Assembly (NCBI GenBank): GCA_032191485.1
Contig: JAVDOI010000072.1
Location: 150,001 to 214,000, forward strand
Source: Leptoclinus maculatus
Taxonomy: Eukaryota; Chordata; Actinopteri; Perciformes; Stichaeidae
DNA: 64,000 nt
Reading direction: 5' to 3'
The notes below the pieces were generated by a model. That model was given only the letters and a program-made list of their open reading frames with translations. It made no database searches and was not told the DNA's origin. Of the stretch, positions 59,237-64,000 are shown piece by piece. Made by a program: the position numbers and the translations under genes. Numbering within the stretch: the stretch's first letter is position 1; the number at the start of each line of letters is the position of its first letter.

Positions 59237-60180
59237 TTGCTCCCCCCTCCGCGAGGCCCCTCAGACAGCGGCATAATGGTCCGATGATGTACCTCCGTGT
59301 ATCGATTCAGCCACGGTACAGAAATGTACTCAGCTCCACTGTACTGCACAGTGGAGAAACCCTACCCCTGGCACCGCATCAGAGAAGGTTCATATTCAAT
59401 TCACTCAGCATTTACTGCACTTGGAGGTCAGGGAGGAACGACCGCCGCGCGCTACCCTTATTTCTTTTTTTGAAGCAGTTTCTTTCGTGTTTGTCCAACT
59501 CTAATGCTGCTAAAACAAAACGAGCAGTGAAGACCGGGACAGGGAGAAGGATGAGGAGAGGTGACAGGAATCTTCTGGAAGTGCCCCTGGGCCCTGTCAG
59601 CTGATTGTGTGGCGAGTTGGGTTTTGGAACGGCACGTCTCAGCAGTGGGTTTGCGTGGGCATGTTGAAATTAGTGACGGAGTGGTTAGGACGATTGCTCA
59701 AAGACGCCGTCTGTTACACGCAGAGGACGACTGTGAATATCATTTGTGAAGTGTCTCCGAGCAAAAGTCATTGCAGTCCTCCAGGGCTGCTGCTGTCTCA
59801 AGCTCTAACACTTGACTTTGCCCGACCCCTCTGAGCCCCTCGTGGATTTAACCAGCGGCATCGGTTAACAGACACTCAAACATTTACTTTTGCACAATCC
59901 GAAATTCGTTTTGGCTCCAAAGCGGACAGCCACTCCGGCAAAAAACAGAAAAGCTACGCCAAGCGTTTCCTCTTTCTTGAGTCGACAACAGTGGAAGAAG
60001 TGCTGCTGGAAGAGTTGATCGCAGTTGCTCCTGCGCTCATTAGCAGTCTGTGGAGCCCTTTGGGAGTGTTCTGGGGGTTTTATGTGAGGGCTTGAGAGCT
60101 GGACAGAAGAGCCCATCACACTGCCTTGAGTTAATTAGCTTGGACTTTCCAAACCATTTGATTTGACTGTTATTTCAAAG

Positions 60181-60199
60181 ATATATATATATATATATA
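60181..60199 (+). repeat. (AT)9 array
   Basis: Uninterrupted AT dinucleotides. Confidence 0.9.
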
Positions 60200-60384
60200 C
60201 GCATGACTCAAAATGGCATTTTAGATTTATTATTTCAATGTGTACTAATAATTGCATATTTGCTGTCGAAAACTAAAAGAAAGGACTTTTGACAGTGGTG
60301 TGACATACTTTTTAAACATTTGCATTACACAAGGATGTTTTTGAGTGGCATCATATCTGCCAAAGTTCTTTTCTGTCTTACACA

Positions 60385-60387
<3 letters not shown>

Positions 60388-60436
<49 letters not shown>
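60388..60436 (+). repeat. (CA)24 microsatellite
   Basis: 49 bp of uninterrupted CA. Confidence 0.96.
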
Positions 60437-60438
<2 letters not shown>

Positions 60439-60630
60439 CTGTCAACGCTGTCTGTCAAGGCAGAGAGATGAGTGATCGGCTGATCAGATTGTGATTTGTG
60501 AGACGGTCAAAGAGAGTGACAGCTATAGAAAGAGAGAGATGTCTTAATGTGGCCTGGGTTTGAACAAAGACTAAAACTCATTTGTAAAATAACTAAACTT
60601 AGTGACTGAGTGAGTGTGTGTGTGTGTGTT

Positions 60631-60870
60631 AAAGGAATACTTAATTCCCCAAATGATCATTTGTACATTAATTACTCACCGTGTGGTACCTTGAATTCTT
60701 GAATAAAACCTGCATGCCTCCACGATTAACGAAGAATTAGAAAACAAAGAGAAGTCTCGATGAGTTAAAGTAATTGTGGGCTGTGTTTAACAAAAGAAAA
60801 ACTCCTGCAGTGTCATCCAAGTCTCATTTGTGCATATTTGCTAAAACCTTACTATTTAAAGTCGAGATGA
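60631..60870 (+). repeat. Dispersed teleost repeat (family D), single copy here
   Basis: The order aaaggaatacttaattcccc, aattactcaccgtgtggtacc, gcatgcctccacgattaacg, gtgtttaacaaaagaaaaac, tcctgcagtgtcatccaagtc and cttactatttaaa resembles a repeat I have seen repeatedly in fish non-coding sequence. Only one copy is in this window, so the claim rests on recognition and not on an alignment. It follows a (GT)8 run directly. Confidence 0.5.
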
Positions 60871-61016
60871 AATGAAAAATGCCTTTTAGATCACATCCAT
60901 CATCATGCCATTGTGAAAAAGTTGCACAAGAGGATAAGATGATAAAGAGAAACGTTCACTGATCACTGTTTAGGTTTTGCTGATTATATACGCTGTCAAA
61001 GACTGTCGGGTTTCCG

Positions 61017-61507
61017 CCATAGACTGTATATAAGAAGTGGACATTGTGATGTCACCCATTGGTTTGTGGACGGCTGTTTTGAAGCCCCGAGTTCGTCATT
61101 TTGGCCGTCACCATCTTGGTTTCTGGCCATCGCCATCTGGGTTATTTGCAACCAGATGGGACATGAGGGGACTACCAAATGTTGAATAAGACATTGCAGT
61201 CGACCAAAACACTTACAATTAACTTTCATTAACTCAACTAGCGACCTGTCAATCATAGCCACGCCCTAAAGCATAGCCTTCTCTGTTGTCTATTTGACTC
61301 TACATGGACCATCATTTACTAAATGAGCATCATGCTGTATTGAAGAAGACTTGAAACTAGAGATTGAGACCATAAACCCATGTTTCCAATGTTCACTGAG
61401 GTAATAAATCAAGAGAGAAGTAGAGTCATTTTCTCATAGACTTCTATACAATCAGACTTCTGCATTGGCTTCACTTTGCAGAACCGGAGGTTGTCGCCTG
61501 GTTGCCT
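61017..61507 (-). mobile_element. Family A repeat, copy 5 (inverted, longest)
   Basis: It begins ccatagactgtatataagaa and runs through cacccattggtttgtgg, ccgtcaccatcttgg, gacctgtcaatcatagcc, catcatgctgtattgaag, agagattgagaccataaac and ttctcatagacttctata to gaaccggaggttgtcgcc. It is the most complete copy in the window and can serve as a reference for the others, although its GGGGGCGAC core is missing. Confidence 0.82.
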
Positions 61508-61864
61508 CACAGTGTCTGGATATGACACTTTCTCACATTTATTGTGAGGATATGGCTAATACCTGCAGGTGATTAGCAAGCTCATGAAAGCAAGCATGTA
61601 CTTTTAAAGGATAAGGATGGAGAGCTCCTCTCTATGTTTTTCATCCGTATCTCGTCTCTCCGTCTCCTCCTTGTGTATGTCTGTGTCTACTCGTGATCTA
61701 TGGCCTCATTTGCCATGTTTTTCAGCCAAATTCATGACAGATGAGACCATAACAGAAAGACAGAGCCAGAGAGAGCAGGAGAAAGGAAGGAAATTGGATG
61801 GGGAAAAAAAAAAAATAATGAAAATGAACAAAAGGGAAAAGTTGTGTGTTTTATATCCTGGAAA

Positions 61865-61868
<4 letters not shown>

Positions 61869-61939
<71 letters not shown>
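61869..61939 (+). repeat. (TG)35 microsatellite
   Basis: 71 bp of uninterrupted TG. Confidence 0.97.
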
Positions 61940-61941
<2 letters not shown>

Positions 61942-62834
61942 GTTGCAGCTCTTCTATCCACAGAGTGCGTAGCTGCATGTTGTGCACGTGGCAAGCGGCC
62001 TTGTTTTCATTGAATTCATATCCACATGTTGAAGTTCTTCTATCAATTGACACGTGGAGATCTTTGTCACGCCAGAGCGTGCATACCACAAATTGCACGA
62101 CCACGTTGCTGGTTGTGTGTGTGTGTGCGTTTGTGCGGCCTGTATGTCTTAAAACTCAGCTGGCTGGCAGAATAAGCCATCCGTCAGCCTATTGTGTAGT
62201 AATAGCGCCTCGTATTCTCCCCCATATTACACCGAATGGACAATTACAGCCGGGCCTATAGCCGCGACTAGCTGGCACCGCACAGGGCCCCATATGTGGA
62301 ATGAAACATCAGTCGCAATTACATTTGTGTGTCTTTCTCATCCATCCTGCCCCTGACTCCCTCACCCCCCACCCACTTCCTCCCACCCCCCACCCCCCCC
62401 CTTCTCATCTGCCACGAGGCGAATTAAGAGCCTCTCTATCGTGACCCAAATGAGAGAGCTCTTATTTATTTGCAATAAACTCTCCCCCATTATCTCCCCT
62501 GCTTCCCCTCTTCGCTCCACTCTGGAAACATGGCGACAAAAAAAAAAAGAAATGTAAAAGACCATCTGAATCCCTCTGGAAGATTATTTTGTCTACAAAC
62601 GCCGTCCGTTATTATTAGTTTGAAGACTAAAATGAATGGTTTAAACGGACATTTTTCCACCGTGGTCCCGGTCCTTCTATCTTCCTCCACCACATCCCCG
62701 AATTCCCCTCCCTCTCTCCTCCCCACCTCCCTCCACCGTCCACAGATGGGTGTGTTTCCCTCTGCAAGCAGCAAATAGGCCAGGAATGAAAATGCCATAT
62801 TTAATATAAAAAGGTGGTCCTCTCTTACTTACTG

Positions 62835-62835
<1 letters not shown>

Positions 62836-62888
<53 letters not shown>
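62836..62888 (+). repeat. (CA)26 microsatellite
   Basis: 53 bp of uninterrupted CA. Confidence 0.96.
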
Positions 62889-62891
<3 letters not shown>

Positions 62892-63104
62892 AGCCACCCC
62901 AGTAAGACAAAGAGTCTTTGGATGAGCCTCTCCCATTTCCCGTCCCATTATCTGTTTTCTAAAACTCAATAATTGAACTCTTCCATTGGAATACATCATC
63001 CGCCCTACTACCACAAAGCCCCATTGAATGAACTTCTCTCCCTGGCTATTGTGCTTGAGCGTGACATGTATTTTCCTTTTTTTTCTACCCCCCCCCCCCC
63101 TCTA

Positions 63105-63290
63105 TCAGATATGCTGTATTACTAGCATGGTATTTGTCCAGGCAGCAAATGACTGCAATTTTGCTGCTATTCAGTGTCCCGTAAGAGGCCTGTGCCTGGT
63201 AATGGTAGCATTATAATAGTTATCAGACACAGGTTACTATCATCATGCTATGAATCCGCCATAGGCCATTGTGTCCCACTGTACGTCGGA
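63105..63290. promoter_or_regulatory. Candidate conserved non-coding element
   Basis: A single-copy block rich in GATA-like and AT cores (tatcagatatg, agttatcagac, gcagcaaatgactgcaattt) with no repeat. Enhancer role is a guess. Confidence 0.22.
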
Positions 63291-64000
63291 GTGACACAGG
63301 AGGAGGAGGTGTACAATGTGAGGATGAAATGGGGGGGATAACGGGCATCTAGTTCAGTGATGTGCTGTTATGAAAGCTGTCTATGTGTAAACCTTTTATA
63401 AGTAATGTCACATGAGGAACGTATACATCTCTACAACAAAAGGCAAAAGGAAAAATTGCAAAGCCAGAAAATAATCCTCCAGAAAGTTTTCAACCCGTGT
63501 CATTTTCCTGTATTGCACGTGCGTTCTGATAAAAATGCTTGCTGCACACGTAGACGAGGCCGGTTCTAGGCACGGGCAAGGACGGGCCGATGCCGAGCTT
63601 CCTCGGAGAGAGTATGTAGGTGTGGAGTATATCAAAAGAGAATAAAAGGGCGAGGAAAGATGCCTCCCAACATGTTCTGCCAGCTATCTACAGACTGCGT
63701 AGGCTAAAGGGCACAAGAAGACTTATTGTCCGATACAATAATTCACTTCATGTTAACTTCTCTTACTGCCCCTCCCCCATCCCATTCAAAGCAGTTCTAG
63801 AGCCCACGTGTCAGGATCCCCCAGTTTTCCCATTCTTCCTGCTGATGCCTCACTTTTGTCTTTTAAGAAGCTCAGTTTTTCGTTTCGGCGGCTTATAAAA
63901 ACGTAGCTCTGGGTTCTTTACCCTGTTGGTGGAGAGGGATGAGTTGTTTTCCCCTCCGGTGTGGGCGGGACTTAAATGCGCTCCGTCTCTATCGTTGTAG

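Larger units (their letters stand above)
53027..64000 (+). other. Downstream plexin intron, at least 10.97 kb
   Basis: The next plexin-A exon should begin in phase 0 and encode (V/L)TRVPVESC, the start of the PSI domain. No such sequence was found up to the end of the window, so the intron continues past 64000. It contains a CA array 290 nt after the donor, an inverted-repeat element, the 1.15-kb foldback, three CA/GT arrays over 45 nt, a 31-nt C run and several AT-rich single-copy blocks. Confidence 0.7.

Noticed and set aside
61617..62261. 214-codon open frame
   Set aside because: It spans (TG)35, and the parts on both sides have no recognisable motif or splice context.
63980..64000. Possible splice acceptor at the window end (cgttgtag)
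   Set aside because: The pyrimidine tract is weak and nothing downstream is visible to support an exon.

Overview
The window looks like a large intron-dominated stretch of a ray-finned (probably percomorph) fish genome. There are no bacterial-style genes or operons. About 40 long (GT/CA)n arrays, several short inverted-repeat transposon copies and many degenerate dispersed repeats fill the space. The repeat families are ones I recognise as typical of teleosts, for example the one carrying a CAGCAGGGGGCGAC core, but I could not run a database search, so the clade is an inference.

Only one coding exon can be supported: 52895-53026 on the + strand, 132 nt, phase 0 at both ends. It lies between a strong polypyrimidine/AG acceptor and a CAG|GTATGA donor. 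It encodes 44 residues that match the C-terminal end of the sema domain of a class A plexin (GSPILRD and SPDHQYLYA motifs), most like plexin-A1, with plexin-A3 as the alternative. Everything else is read as the flanking introns of that gene: at least 52.9 kb upstream and at least 11 kb downstream. I cannot exclude an unrecognised gene in the upstream part.

Layout. 1-5 kb: two copies of an inverted-repeat element with TTAA flanks, then GT arrays. 5-10 kb: a full copy of the GGGGGCGAC-family repeat, a tRNA-like SINE fragment and the densest cluster of CA/GT/TCTG arrays. 10-25 kb: unique intronic sequence, microsatellites, a perfect 31-bp hairpin, a second GGGGGCGAC copy, a pair of related AT-rich repeats, and a strikingly homogeneous 15-bp GC-rich minisatellite (ten identical units at 22621-22770). 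25-40 kb: CA clusters, purine-rich tracts, a perfect 30-bp palindrome, and two copies of a GCTAACATGCTAA-type repeat. 40-52 kb: the longest GT arrays (about 92 bp each), polypyrimidine tracts, another GGGGGCGAC copy and a long C run. 52.9 kb: the exon. 54-57 kb: a short inverted-repeat element and a 1.15-kb foldback structure with perfect termini and a 6-bp flanking duplication. 57-64 kb: more microsatellites, a 31-nt C homopolymer, a further GGGGGCGAC copy, and unique blocks that may be conserved non-coding elements.

The most unusual signals are the foldback element, the 15-bp minisatellite with a self-complementary ACGCGCGT core, and the sixteen G or C homopolymers of about 10-31 nt. A complete new gene system is not apparent.
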